A program made the translations under genes and the position numbers. Shown piece by piece: positions 7,698 to 16,264 of a DNA stretch of 17,993 nucleotides; position 1 is the first letter of the stretch, and every line of letters starts with the position of its first letter. Below the pieces are notes generated by a model. It did no database searches, had not been told where the DNA came from, and saw only the letters and a program-made list of their open reading frames with translations. The DNA comes from JAZDFP01 sp043801445 (GTDB lineage: Bacteria; Planctomycetota; MHYJ01; JACQXL01): contig JAZDMB010000025.1 in assembly GCA_043801445.1 (NCBI GenBank), positions 1 to 17,993 on the forward strand, given 5' to 3'.

Positions 7698-9344
7698 ATG
7701 CTAAAGAAAATTCTGCTTGCCCCGTTAGAAGCGTCCTTTGATTGGGATGCAAGACTTTTTGATAGGTTATTATTACCTCTCGGTTTCGCTTCTAACGGGC
7801 TGCGAAGCATCAGTGTCTTGCTACTGCTTGTAATTCTATTGTTGACCATTTTACCGTTGACGATTCTGGCGCAGGCTGATAAAATCTACGAGCGGGTCAA
7901 CCAGGCGGTGGTGGTGGTAACGACGTATGATGCAAAAAATAAGCCAATCGCCCTGGGCAGCGGTTTTTTCGTGCGCCCGGACGGCGCACTTGTCACCAAT
8001 CTCCATGTGGTCAGCAAAGCCGTTTCTATCAAAGTAAAGATTTCCAAGGATAAACAACTCGATGTGGAGGGTTTGCTCTACTGTGATGACCAGAACGACC
8101 TGGTCATATTAAAAGTCAATGGTAATGGATTACCCACAGTTCCGCTGGGTGATTCCGATTCGTTAAAACCGGGCGAGAAGGTTTATGCCATCGGCAGTCC
8201 GTCCGGTCTGGAAAATACCATCAGCGACGGAATCGTCAGCGGTATCAGGACAGTCGGCAAGAACAAGAAGGTTATCCAGATAACTGCTCCGATTTCATCG
8301 GGCAACAGCGGCGGTCCGGTATTCAATGAACAAGGCGAGGTCATCGGAGTTTCCACCTTTATAATCCTGGGCTCCGGGAATCTGAATTTCGCCATGCCGA
8401 TTAATCTCATCAAAGATAAAATTAACAGCAAGGATATCACCAAAATAAGCGCGCTTGCCAAAAGCGCAATCCCTGACGTGACCAACTCATCCGGTTACTT
8501 GATACAGCAGGGAAATATGTTGTTCTCCCAGAAAAAATATAAAGAAGCACTGGAGTCATTCAAAAAATCAGTCGCTATAAAAGCTGATTCTGAAGAAGGA
8601 TATTGTGCCCTCGGCGCCTGCTATTTTTTCCTCAAGGATTACCAGAACGCCTTGAAATTCTGCAAGAAAGCGGTTGAAATAAAGGCGGATTATGTAGAAG
8701 GGCACCGGACCCTGGGCTGGATTTACCGGGCAACCGGCTATAGCAACGAAGCGATTTATTCCTTTAATACCGTTATAAAATTAGAACCGGATGACGGCCG
8801 GGCGTATCTGGGCATGGGAATGGTTTATATTGATAAGGAGGATTATCCGGTTGCCCTTAGCAATCTCAAAAAAGCCTCTGCGCTTACAATTGATAATGAA
8901 GACGATATGCTGGAGCTTTACAAAGCAATGGGCTACGCCTATGAAATGGTCAAGAATTTCAGCGAATCCATCAAGGCATACAAGCGAGCGGTTACTCTGA
9001 GGATAGACGATATTGATGCGGCGCTTCTTTTAGGCCGGGCATATCTCTGGGCGCACAATTATTATAACGCCACCGATTCATTCAAGAAAGTCCTGAAGAT
9101 AACGTCTTTGGATGGTGAAACCTGCATATTAACACACTATCTGCTGGGACTGACTTACGTAGCTACGGGAAACAGCAAGGACAACGCCAAATCATGCGTC
9201 CAAAACATACAGGGACTTAAAAATCTAAAAGGCGCAAACGTCAGTAAATTACAAAAAGATACCGCGCAGATTTTAACCTTTGCCATTGACAATCCGCAAA
9301 AGGTTTGGGATTTGATATATCAATTCAAGTTGACCTGGAAATAA
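7698..9344 (+). CDS. Exported HtrA/DegP-like trypsin-fold serine protease with C-terminal TPR array
   Basis: This 548-residue protein combines an S1C-type serine protease (about 65-240) with about six tetratricopeptide repeats (about 265-500). The catalytic triad is visible: H103 in VTNLHVV, D134 in CDDQNDLVILKV and S204 in SSGNSGGPVF. The oxyanion-loop context is that of HtrA. No PDZ domain follows, so the TPR array probably supplies substrate or partner binding instead. A long hydrophobic stretch (about 38-57), ISVLLLLVILLLTILPLTIL, then AQA, is a signal peptide or anchor, placing the protease outside the inner membrane. The preceding 26 or so residues are encoded by a palindromic DNA block and look like an insertion. 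The start ATG has only a weak AGG-type site. A promoter lies just upstream. Confidence 0.93.
   Translation: MLKKILLAPLEASFDWDARLFDRLLLPLGFASNGLRSISVLLLLVILLLTILPLTILAQADKIYERVNQAVVVVTTYDAKNKPIALGSGFFVRPDGALVTNLHVVSKAVSIKVKISKDKQLDVEGLLYCDDQNDLVILKVNGNGLPTVPLGDSDSLKPGEKVYAIGSPSGLENTISDGIVSGIRTVGKNKKVIQITAPISSGNSGGPVFNEQGEVIGVSTFIILGSGNLNFAMPINLIKDKINSKDITKISALAKSAIPDVTNSSGYLIQQGNMLFSQKKYKEALESFKKSVAIKADSEEGYCALGACYFFLKDYQNALKFCKKAVEIKADYVEGHRTLGWIYRATGYSNEAIYSFNTVIKLEPDDGRAYLGMGMVYIDKEDYPVALSNLKKASALTIDNEDDMLELYKAMGYAYEMVKNFSESIKAYKRAVTLRIDDIDAALLLGRAYLWAHNYYNATDSFKKVLKITSLDGETCILTHYLLGLTYVATGNSKDNAKSCVQNIQGLKNLKGANVSKLQKDTAQILTFAIDNPQKVWDLIYQFKLTWK
7721..7799 (+). repeat. Palindrome-bounded insertion inside the protease signal-peptide coding region
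   Basis: CCCGTTAGAAGCG at 7721-7733 and CGCTTCTAACGGG at 7787-7799 are perfect 13-base inverted repeats, 53 bases apart. The block lies within codons 8-34 of the protease gene and keeps the frame. Removing it would leave MLKKILL joined to the hydrophobic stretch, a normal signal peptide. It therefore looks like a small mobile palindromic element. A shorter pair, GCAAGAC and GTCTTGC, overlaps it and may be chance. Confidence 0.65.
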
Positions 9345-9425
9345 GAGCATCGGAATGCCGGTTGAGACCTATTTTTATTTGTTCTACATAAAAAACGGCA
9401 AAGGTAAAATTTAATAAAATTATCC

Positions 9426-9454
9426 TTGACAAATCCAATCTCGGTTGGTATATA
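9426..9454 (+). promoter_or_regulatory. Sigma70-type promoter of the RHS toxin operon
   Basis: TTGACA at 9426-9431 and TATATA at 9449-9454 are separated by 17 bases, a near-consensus promoter. Transcription would start near 9462, leaving a leader of about 70 bases. AGGAG at 9519-9523 then precedes the RHS ATG at 9530 by six bases. I see no strong terminator for the protease gene in the 9345-9425 stretch. Confidence 0.65.
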
Positions 9455-9529
9455 ACCTACATTAATATTATAAATTGACCCGCCTTGATAAATAACCTCA
9501 TTAAATAAAATAATTGAGAGGAGATATTT

Positions 9530-12500
9530 ATGAAGAATAAAATAATATCATTGGGTTTAATAACCACTTTGTCATGGTTGATTCTGGTAAATTTCATGTC
9601 GGTCATAGCTGGAGCTGACACTTACCGCTATGTTGATATTGAACCTAAAGAAATAACACAACATCAACATCAGATACAGGATTACTGGTCATACTTAACT
9701 CCTGATTACCAAGTGCGTGACAACCTTACAGAAAGCTATTTGTCAAATCAGTTCATTACCACGTTATGGCGTTATGTTACTCGTCCAACTATTCATGTTA
9801 CAACGCAATATTCTTACTTTAATAGAATTAACGGACAGACAACCTCAAGTAATAGCGCGTATGATATTACGGGACAACCTTCCTATGGAACGCAATCAAG
9901 ATATGATGAGGAAAATCTCTTTAGGGATTCAGACAATAGGCATGCCTCAGGATATATCTGGATTGTAGATAATTATACCGATTTGCTATGCGATCTACCA
10001 ACATTGAATCCCGGCGAACAGATAATTTCTGCAACCGTAGTAGGAATTAATCTTAACTGTTCGGTAAATCAGGGGCCAAGTAGTGTAACAGCTACCTTCA
10101 AGGCGCCACCTATAAATCTTAATAACCTTACATGGTATACATCATATGAGTATCATTCCGGGAGATTATTTCGTAGGGAAAAACGCGAAGGGGTTATAAA
10201 TTTTCAAGGAACATATCCTCTCCTTCACCTTACCATAAAATATAGTCCGATTACAGACTCAACACCGCCAGTAACTACCGCAACAATTAATCCACCGCCT
10301 GTAGAAGGTTTGAATAATACCGATGTTACAGTGACTTTAACCGCCACCGACCCAATCACAAATTCTTCTGGGGTAAAAGAGATACATTATAGTAAAGATG
10401 GTCAGCCGGAGGTTACTGTCCCAGGTGCCTCCGCAGTATTCTCGGTTGCCGGTAGGGGTCTTCATACAGTCACATTCTATGCTAAGGATAATGCCGGTAA
10501 TAGCGAGACACCAAAAACGCAACTAATTTTGATTTTCCCTAGTATTAATATTGTTCGTATAACCAATCAGGGCCCTATAGTTAATCCTAATGAATCAGGT
10601 GAACCATTCTTTACCCATAACGGCGAACTCAATATGAATGTCACTGACCTGACCATCCCGGGTCGTGGTATGCCGTTTCAATTTACCAGAACTTATCGTA
10701 GTCAGATTGACTTCAATGGTACACTTGGTTATGGCTGGGATTTTAATTATAATGAACGGCTTATAGAAAAGACAGCAGATAATAAAGTCATATATCTCAA
10801 CGGCTCTGCACGAGTAGATGAGTTTACCAAAAATCCGGATGGCTCTTATACCGCTCCGGTCGGATTCTATGTGGAATTGACTAAACTTCCTGATGGAACT
10901 TTCCAGTTATTAGAACGCGACGGTACCAAGAAAATATTCGCCTCTTCTCCTCTTATCTCTACGTTATATGCTCTACGTTCTATCACCGACCGTAACAATA
11001 ACCGAATCTCTTTCCAGTATAATACCAACAGTCAACTCGTGACTGTAATTGATACATTAGGGAGGGAAATCAAGTTAAAGTGGAATGATAAAGGTCGACT
11101 TGACGAGATAGAGGATTTCAACGGGCGAAAGGTCAAGTATACCTATGATACCGATTATAATCTGGTTTCCGTATCCTCGCCAGCCACTGATGAATATCCG
11201 CAGGGCAATGCCACGGCTTACACATATTCTAACGGTTTTACTGATACGAAACTCAATCATAATTTACTATCTGTAACTGACTTAAAAAGTCAGATATATT
11301 TGGTTAATTCTTATAACGAAGGCGACAGAATAACAACACAAAATTATGGCGGAGATAATTTCCAGATTAGTTATGTCACAAACACGGACAACACACTGAT
11401 TACCACTATCATAGACCGCAAAGGCTATAAGACGGTCTATTATCATAACCAGTTAGGTAATGCTATTAGAGAGGATGTCTATACCCAGTCGCAGGGTATA
11501 ATCACCACCTACTGGGAATACAACGCTAATGGCGAACGCACCAGAACAATTCTTCCTAAAAGTAATTCAATAGAATCCATCTTTGACAGCACTAATCCTA
11601 ATCACTTAGCACAAGGTAATCTGCTTTCTGTAACTCGCCGAACCACGAACAACGAATCACTAACCACGATTTTCACCTATGAACCACGTTATAATCAGGT
11701 CAAGTCCATCACTGATGCATTAGGTAGAACCACCACATTCTATTTTGACTGTGAAGAATCCGGTTTAGGCGACCTGAACGGTGATGGGAATGTTAATCAG
11801 GCAAATGGCAATATCGTCAAGATAGTATATCCTACCGTAACCAAAGGATTAGCCACGCAGAATGGTCCTCAGGAAATCGCAGCCAAGTTCTGGTATAACC
11901 AGTTAGGGCAACTGGTTCGTTCCATAGACCCTGATGGTTATGCAAATGTGAACGAATATTATACCTCCGGTTTAATGAACGGTTATCTCTACCGGATTAT
12001 CAGGGATTTTGGCGGTCTTAATATCACCAATACCTTTGAATACGATACGATTGGCAATATCACCGGCATCTATGACGGCAAGGGTAATAAAACCGCCTTC
12101 ACAGTCAACGCCTTGAACCAGATTATGGGAACCGTTTCTCGTCTTGGGCACTATGTCAGGTTCCACTACGATGCCAACGGCAATATTGACCGGCTTGAGG
12201 TAGAGAATAAGGATAAAGACGGTAATTTAGACCCGAATCTTCCCTGGATTGCCAGTTCATATTATTACGATATCCTGGATAACCTTATCTCAAAGACCGA
12301 GCAGGTATCTGCCGCTAAGACAATCACTACCCAGTATGGTTGTGACAAGAACGGCAACCGCGACCTGATTACCCAGCCCGAAGGCAACCAAATAAAGAAT
12401 ATTTATGACGAGCGGAATCTGTTAGTAGAAACGATTCGGGGATACGGAACGATTGGCTGGACCAGCACCAAGCGACAATATGACCTCAACGGTAATATGA

Positions 12501-15500
12501 AAAATGTCGTAGATGGCAGAGGCAAAGAAACAACATACTTGGTGGATGGATTTGACCGTATGACCGGCTATGTGGATGCATTGGGCAATCGGATGGAGCA
12601 GGAATTAGATGCAGTCGGTAATGTGACCCGTGTAGTCCGCAAGGACGCCAGCGGTGTTATACTGAGCGAAGCGAAGTATCTCTACGATGAATTAAATAGA
12701 AACTATGAAACGCAGGAATGGTTAAATACAACAGGTGGCTGGGTAATAACCCGGAATGAATTTGATAAGAATTCCAGAATTGTCAGAACCATAGACGCTA
12801 ATAACCACCAGAGATTCACCGAATACGACGGCATGGGCAGGGTCAAATCCGCTACCGACCACTTAGGCAACAAGGTGGAATATACCTATGATGAAAACTC
12901 TAATGTGAGACAGGTCAAAGAAACCGAATTGACGCAAGACGCACAACCCACAACGCAGGATTTTATTACGAGTAATGAATATGATAATTTAGACCGACTG
13001 ATTAAATCCATAAATCCAATCGGTATAGTCCGTGGTTACTCCTTTGACTCCCGTAATAATTTGGTCTATAGCATAGACGGCGAAGGCAATACCTCCGGTA
13101 ATGTCTATGACGGACTCAATCGCCTGATTAGGACAATGCGGGATTTAAGGGAAGGCGGTAAAGGCACCGGCGCAGTTATCAAACAGGTAACCACCCAATA
13201 CCAGTGGGACGACAATTCGCGGCTTGGAGCATTATTAGATGATAATGGCAACACCACGTCTTATCAATATGACGCTCTGAACCGCAGGAGATTTGAATAC
13301 CTGCCGGACGGCACAAGCAAGGAGTTGAGATATGACGCGACAGATAATATAGAAAAGATAATAGACGCAAATGGAACACAGATTACGCAGAGTTATGACG
13401 ATATTAACAGATTAACCAGAAAAGATATTATTAAAGGCACAGGCGTAATCGGCGGCTCATTTGAGGAATTAGGATATGACGGACTATCCCGAATGACCTC
13501 TGCCCGGAATGACTATTCACAGGTCGTAATGCAATATGATTCATTGAGCAAATTACTTAATGAACAGCAGAAGATTGGAACCCAATCTGTGAAATCTGTG
13601 GCTTCCGCCTATGACTTGGTCGGTAATAGGACGGGTTTAACATATCCTTCTGGAAAGGTCGTGAACTTTGTCCCAGACGAACTTAATCGGATAAAACAAA
13701 TAACTAATAACCAACAACTAATCGCTGCTTATAATTACACCGGACCATTCCGTGTCAATGAACGCACCTATGCCAACAACACACAACTAACCGTGGATTA
13801 CGACGCCAATCGCCGGGTAACCAATTACGAGCATCAGAAGATAGAAGATATTCATCACGGCAAACAATGGGGACATCATCGGGAAAAAGAGACGCTTATC
13901 GCCGGCTTTGAATATGCATATGATAAAGAGAATAACAAATTATATGAAAAGCTGTTACACGAGCCCAAAGACAAAGGAGATGCCTTTGTTTATGATTCAA
14001 TCTATAGACTTACCGGTGTGAAGTATGAAGTGCTCAATCTCAATGCAACCGCAGATTATGCGGATTACACTGATTATAAAAACAAGGAGGAATTTAATTT
14101 AGATGGAGTTGGTAACCGTACCAACCGAACAACTAATAATCTAACAACTAATTACTCCACAAACAACCTGAATCAATACACCCAGATAGGCAACCAGATT
14201 TTAACCTACGACAAGAATGGTAATCTGACCTCAAGGCGAATTCCGTTAATGGTGCATCTCAAAGAGCGGTTTGGCATATGCGACTGGGCTAAGAGAAGGG
14301 ACTACTATAAAGACGATGATAAATGTGAAGACGAAGACGATGATAATGACGAACCTGATGCACTTAATGATATGGAAAAAGATTTATCCGATTGCCGGAT
14401 AGACGAACGTAAGATGCCGCAGGTTGAGATAGAATTGGATTACCTGTATGACTATGCCAACCGTCTGGTTAAGGTCAACAAGGTATTTTATGTCAGAGGC
14501 AATATGATATTTACCCGTACCATTGCAACTTACACCTATGATGCCTTAGGCAGAAGAATATCTAAAACTACTTCTAACTTCTCACCTCTAACTTCTAACT
14601 TCTATTATGACGGTGCCAGAATAATTGAAGAGTATAAAATAGATTGCAGGAAGAAAGAAAATCCAATCGCTCAATACGTCTATGGAAACGGAATAGACGA
14701 AGTTCTGCAAATGACCAAATATAAAGGTGGTTGTAGAGATAGAGCCAAAACTTATTATTACCACGAGAACGCCTTGGGTTCAATTTATGCAATAACTAAT
14801 GAAAAAGGTAAGGTAGTTGAACGCTATGAGTATGAGGCATACGGAGAAGTAACGATTACCGGACCGGCTGGTAAGGGAAAACGCAACCACTCCACAATCG
14901 GCAATAGATTTATGTTTACCGGCAGAGAATACGACTCAGAAACTGGACTTTATTATTATCGGGCAAGATATTACTCTGCGGAAATGGGCAGATTCTTACA
15001 AAGGGATGCAGTCCCATCAGTAAATTTATATGCCTATGTTAATAATAATCCTGCTAATTTCATAGACCCGTTTGGATTGAAAACCAAACAACCTACTTCC
15101 AGTTTCTGGTCAGACCTTTTAACTAATACTCTTAATATGATAACAGCTGGTTATTATTCTCGAGCACCTCGGAATGTTGCACTTGTTACTGACAATAATT
15201 TTCTTACTCAGACCGAGATATCAATAGGGACATTCCTTACCTGCCTTGAGGATATTCCTACATTAGGTTACGCAGGTGCAATATATGATGCTCAACTTAG
15301 AGGTGGCTGGGGGGCTATTTGGTCTGCAATAGAAAAACATACACAGAGTGTTTTTGCTTTCTCAGAATGGGGAGAAGCCTTTAACCCTGATAGCCCTTGG
15401 TATGACAGGTTAACTGCCACATTATATGCTGAAGGAAAAATTACGATAGAAGCTTTAATATTAAAATGGATGTATGGTAGGATAAATCCACCGCCTACAT

Positions 15501-15844
15501 CTATTTCTATTACTTCTGACATACCACCATATAGTGGTGTAACTACTCAGTTGCAGCAAGGTAATAATATAGCACAGGGATTAATAAGGAATGGTAAAAT
15601 AATAGTCCAAAGAGTTAGCCCAAGTGCAAGTACCGAAGCAATGAGTGGACACCTTGGATTAGCAGAGCAGTTAAGTTCATCTCAAGGTATTCAAGGATAT
15701 ACGTTGTTCCAAAGTTCTACAGGAGAATGGATATTAGTTGAATCAGGTTCTTTTCCTGTCACGAATTTGGGACAAGTAAGAAGCGTAATCCAACAACAAT
15801 ACGGCATAACTATAAATAAAATATATACACAAACCCCAAAATAG
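9530..15844 (+). CDS. Large secreted RHS/YD-repeat polymorphic toxin
   Basis: This 2104-residue protein starts with a Sec signal peptide (about 1-29). An unrecognised beta-rich region follows (30-240), then an Ig-like/OmpL47-type domain (about 245-337, TPPVTTATINPPPVEG...FYAKDNAGN). A conserved RHS entry block comes next (about 358-410, DLTIPGRGMPFQFTRTY). YD repeats run to about 1740 and form the shell that encloses the toxin in this family. An EF-hand/dockerin-like loop (D748LNGDGNVN) and an acidic insert (about 1590-1612) interrupt them. The RHS core is at 1742-1850, with YYYHENALGSI, RFMFTGREYDSETGLYYYRARYY and DPFGL at 1846-1850, where processing normally releases the tip. The final 254 residues are a tip domain I do not recognise. 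The 5' promoter and AGGAG fix the start. The candidate immunity gene follows 9 bases later. Confidence 0.93.
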   Translation: MKNKIISLGLITTLSWLILVNFMSVIAGADTYRYVDIEPKEITQHQHQIQDYWSYLTPDYQVRDNLTESYLSNQFITTLWRYVTRPTIHVTTQYSYFNRINGQTTSSNSAYDITGQPSYGTQSRYDEENLFRDSDNRHASGYIWIVDNYTDLLCDLPTLNPGEQIISATVVGINLNCSVNQGPSSVTATFKAPPINLNNLTWYTSYEYHSGRLFRREKREGVINFQGTYPLLHLTIKYSPITDSTPPVTTATINPPPVEGLNNTDVTVTLTATDPITNSSGVKEIHYSKDGQPEVTVPGASAVFSVAGRGLHTVTFYAKDNAGNSETPKTQLILIFPSINIVRITNQGPIVNPNESGEPFFTHNGELNMNVTDLTIPGRGMPFQFTRTYRSQIDFNGTLGYGWDFNYNERLIEKTADNKVIYLNGSARVDEFTKNPDGSYTAPVGFYVELTKLPDGTFQLLERDGTKKIFASSPLISTLYALRSITDRNNNRISFQYNTNSQLVTVIDTLGREIKLKWNDKGRLDEIEDFNGRKVKYTYDTDYNLVSVSSPATDEYPQGNATAYTYSNGFTDTKLNHNLLSVTDLKSQIYLVNSYNEGDRITTQNYGGDNFQISYVTNTDNTLITTIIDRKGYKTVYYHNQLGNAIREDVYTQSQGIITTYWEYNANGERTRTILPKSNSIESIFDSTNPNHLAQGNLLSVTRRTTNNESLTTIFTYEPRYNQVKSITDALGRTTTFYFDCEESGLGDLNGDGNVNQANGNIVKIVYPTVTKGLATQNGPQEIAAKFWYNQLGQLVRSIDPDGYANVNEYYTSGLMNGYLYRIIRDFGGLNITNTFEYDTIGNITGIYDGKGNKTAFTVNALNQIMGTVSRLGHYVRFHYDANGNIDRLEVENKDKDGNLDPNLPWIASSYYYDILDNLISKTEQVSAAKTITTQYGCDKNGNRDLITQPEGNQIKNIYDERNLLVETIRGYGTIGWTSTKRQYDLNGNMKNVVDGRGKETTYLVDGFDRMTGYVDALGNRMEQELDAVGNVTRVVRKDASGVILSEAKYLYDELNRNYETQEWLNTTGGWVITRNEFDKNSRIVRTIDANNHQRFTEYDGMGRVKSATDHLGNKVEYTYDENSNVRQVKETELTQDAQPTTQDFITSNEYDNLDRLIKSINPIGIVRGYSFDSRNNLVYSIDGEGNTSGNVYDGLNRLIRTMRDLREGGKGTGAVIKQVTTQYQWDDNSRLGALLDDNGNTTSYQYDALNRRRFEYLPDGTSKELRYDATDNIEKIIDANGTQITQSYDDINRLTRKDIIKGTGVIGGSFEELGYDGLSRMTSARNDYSQVVMQYDSLSKLLNEQQKIGTQSVKSVASAYDLVGNRTGLTYPSGKVVNFVPDELNRIKQITNNQQLIAAYNYTGPFRVNERTYANNTQLTVDYDANRRVTNYEHQKIEDIHHGKQWGHHREKETLIAGFEYAYDKENNKLYEKLLHEPKDKGDAFVYDSIYRLTGVKYEVLNLNATADYADYTDYKNKEEFNLDGVGNRTNRTTNNLTTNYSTNNLNQYTQIGNQILTYDKNGNLTSRRIPLMVHLKERFGICDWAKRRDYYKDDDKCEDEDDDNDEPDALNDMEKDLSDCRIDERKMPQVEIELDYLYDYANRLVKVNKVFYVRGNMIFTRTIATYTYDALGRRISKTTSNFSPLTSNFYYDGARIIEEYKIDCRKKENPIAQYVYGNGIDEVLQMTKYKGGCRDRAKTYYYHENALGSIYAITNEKGKVVERYEYEAYGEVTITGPAGKGKRNHSTIGNRFMFTGREYDSETGLYYYRARYYSAEMGRFLQRDAVPSVNLYAYVNNNPANFIDPFGLKTKQPTSSFWSDLLTNTLNMITAGYYSRAPRNVALVTDNNFLTQTEISIGTFLTCLEDIPTLGYAGAIYDAQLRGGWGAIWSAIEKHTQSVFAFSEWGEAFNPDSPWYDRLTATLYAEGKITIEALILKWMYGRINPPPTSISITSDIPPYSGVTTQLQQGNNIAQGLIRNGKIIVQRVSPSASTEAMSGHLGLAEQLSSSQGIQGYTLFQSSTGEWILVESGSFPVTNLGQVRSVIQQQYGITINKIYTQTPK
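12655..12681 (+). repeat. Dispersed-repeat-like motif inside the RHS gene (CTGAGCGAAGCGAAG type)
   Basis: The core CTGAGCGAAGCGAAG at 12662-12676 encodes SEAK in an otherwise regular YD repeat (GVILSEAKYLYDELNR). It resembles a short repeat of the form CCTGAGCGAAGCGAAGGATC that is scattered between genes in many environmental bacteria. That is recalled knowledge and was not searched here. Confidence 0.4.
14051..14077 (+). repeat. Short GATTA-type tandem repeat inside the RHS gene
   Basis: Three near-repeats of an 8-10 base unit built on GATTAT/GATTAC encode ADYADYTDY within residues of about 1508-1516. The nucleotide pattern resembles dispersed CGCAGATTACNCGGATTA-type repeats seen between genes elsewhere. 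It keeps the frame and falls between two YD repeats. Confidence 0.4.
14570..14603 (+). repeat. CTTCTAACTT microrepeat inside the RHS gene
   Basis: ACTTCTAACTTCT occurs twice, around a CACCT spacer, and encodes TSNFSPLTSNF just before the FYYDGARIIEE block that precedes the RHS core. A repeat of this kind could expand or contract by slippage, and the present copy is in frame. Confidence 0.45.
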
Positions 15845-15853
15845 GAGGCGAAG

Positions 15854-16168
15854 ATGAATAAAGCAGATAAAGATGAATTATATAAAATGTTAAAGCAACT
15901 TTATGAACTGGATGACCGCAGGCCTTTAGGCCCTATTAACGGTAAACTGTATGAACTTAATAAAAGCAAAATTGGTGACGATGAGTTATTCCGCATAAAA
16001 CTCTCACTAGAGAAGGTTAAATATAAGTCAAAATTACCGGATAGTGTTATAGAATCCGAAACTTTCGCATATTTTTCTCCTGGTTTTTTCCCGAACTCTT
16101 TATTTGCAGGCATGGGTATTGACCCGGGTGAAGGAATGAAATCAGTACCAGTCTTGCCAGAAAAATAA
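15854..16168 (+). CDS. Candidate immunity protein for the RHS toxin tip
   Basis: This 104-residue soluble protein has no recognisable family. It opens with a charged helical region (MNKADKDELYKMLKQLYELD), and a hydrophobic, Gly/Pro-rich C-terminus (SPGFFPNSLFAGMGIDPGEG) follows. There is no signal peptide or membrane segment, so it should stay in the cytoplasm. Its ATG is nine bases after the RHS stop, and its AGGAGG site overlaps that stop (TAGGAGG), so the two are translationally coupled. In RHS, CdiA and WapA loci the small gene directly after the toxin tip normally encodes the cognate immunity protein. The assignment rests entirely on this position and size. The next element is a transposon that begins 17 bases after the stop. 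Confidence 0.65.
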   Translation: MNKADKDELYKMLKQLYELDDRRPLGPINGKLYELNKSKIGDDELFRIKLSLEKVKYKSKLPDSVIESETFAYFSPGFFPNSLFAGMGIDPGEGMKSVPVLPEK

Positions 16169-16191
16169 CTGCGTACGGGAGAATGTCTGAA

Positions 16192-16206
16192 GGTGACACA
16201 CACCTT
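16192..16206 (+). repeat. Left REP-like palindrome of RAYT copy 1
   Basis: GGTGACACACACCTT contains a small hairpin (AGGTG-ACACA-CACCT counting base 16191). It is the perfect inverted partner of 16941-16955. RAYT enzymes recognise such foot-and-hairpin sequences at their ends. Confidence 0.75.
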
Positions 16207-16227
16207 TCGACGAAACTCGCTAAATAT

Positions 16228-16257
16228 TTGACTCGCAGGGCAGAGTTTTTGTAAAAT
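16228..16257 (+). promoter_or_regulatory. Promoter of the RAYT transposase
   Basis: TTGACT at 16228-16233 and TAAAAT at 16252-16257 are 18 bases apart. The ATG at 16265 is only seven bases after the -10 box, so the message would have almost no leader. The box-to-box sequence shares GGGCAGAGTTTTT with the protease promoter at 7629-7658. Confidence 0.55.
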
Positions 16258-16264
16258 AGCCTTT

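Noticed and set aside
9345..9425. Possible terminator after the protease gene
   Set aside because: CGGAATGCCG followed later by TTTTTATTT gives at most a four-base stem, so I do not call it.
13370..13395. ACACAGATTACGCAG string in the RHS gene as a dispersed repeat
   Set aside because: It encodes a normal YD-type turn (NGTQITQSYD), so coincidence with the repeat is the simpler reading.
9530..15844. YD repeats as possible CRISPR or tandem DNA array
   Set aside because: The periodicity is at protein level with diverged DNA. There are no identical repeats with unique spacers.
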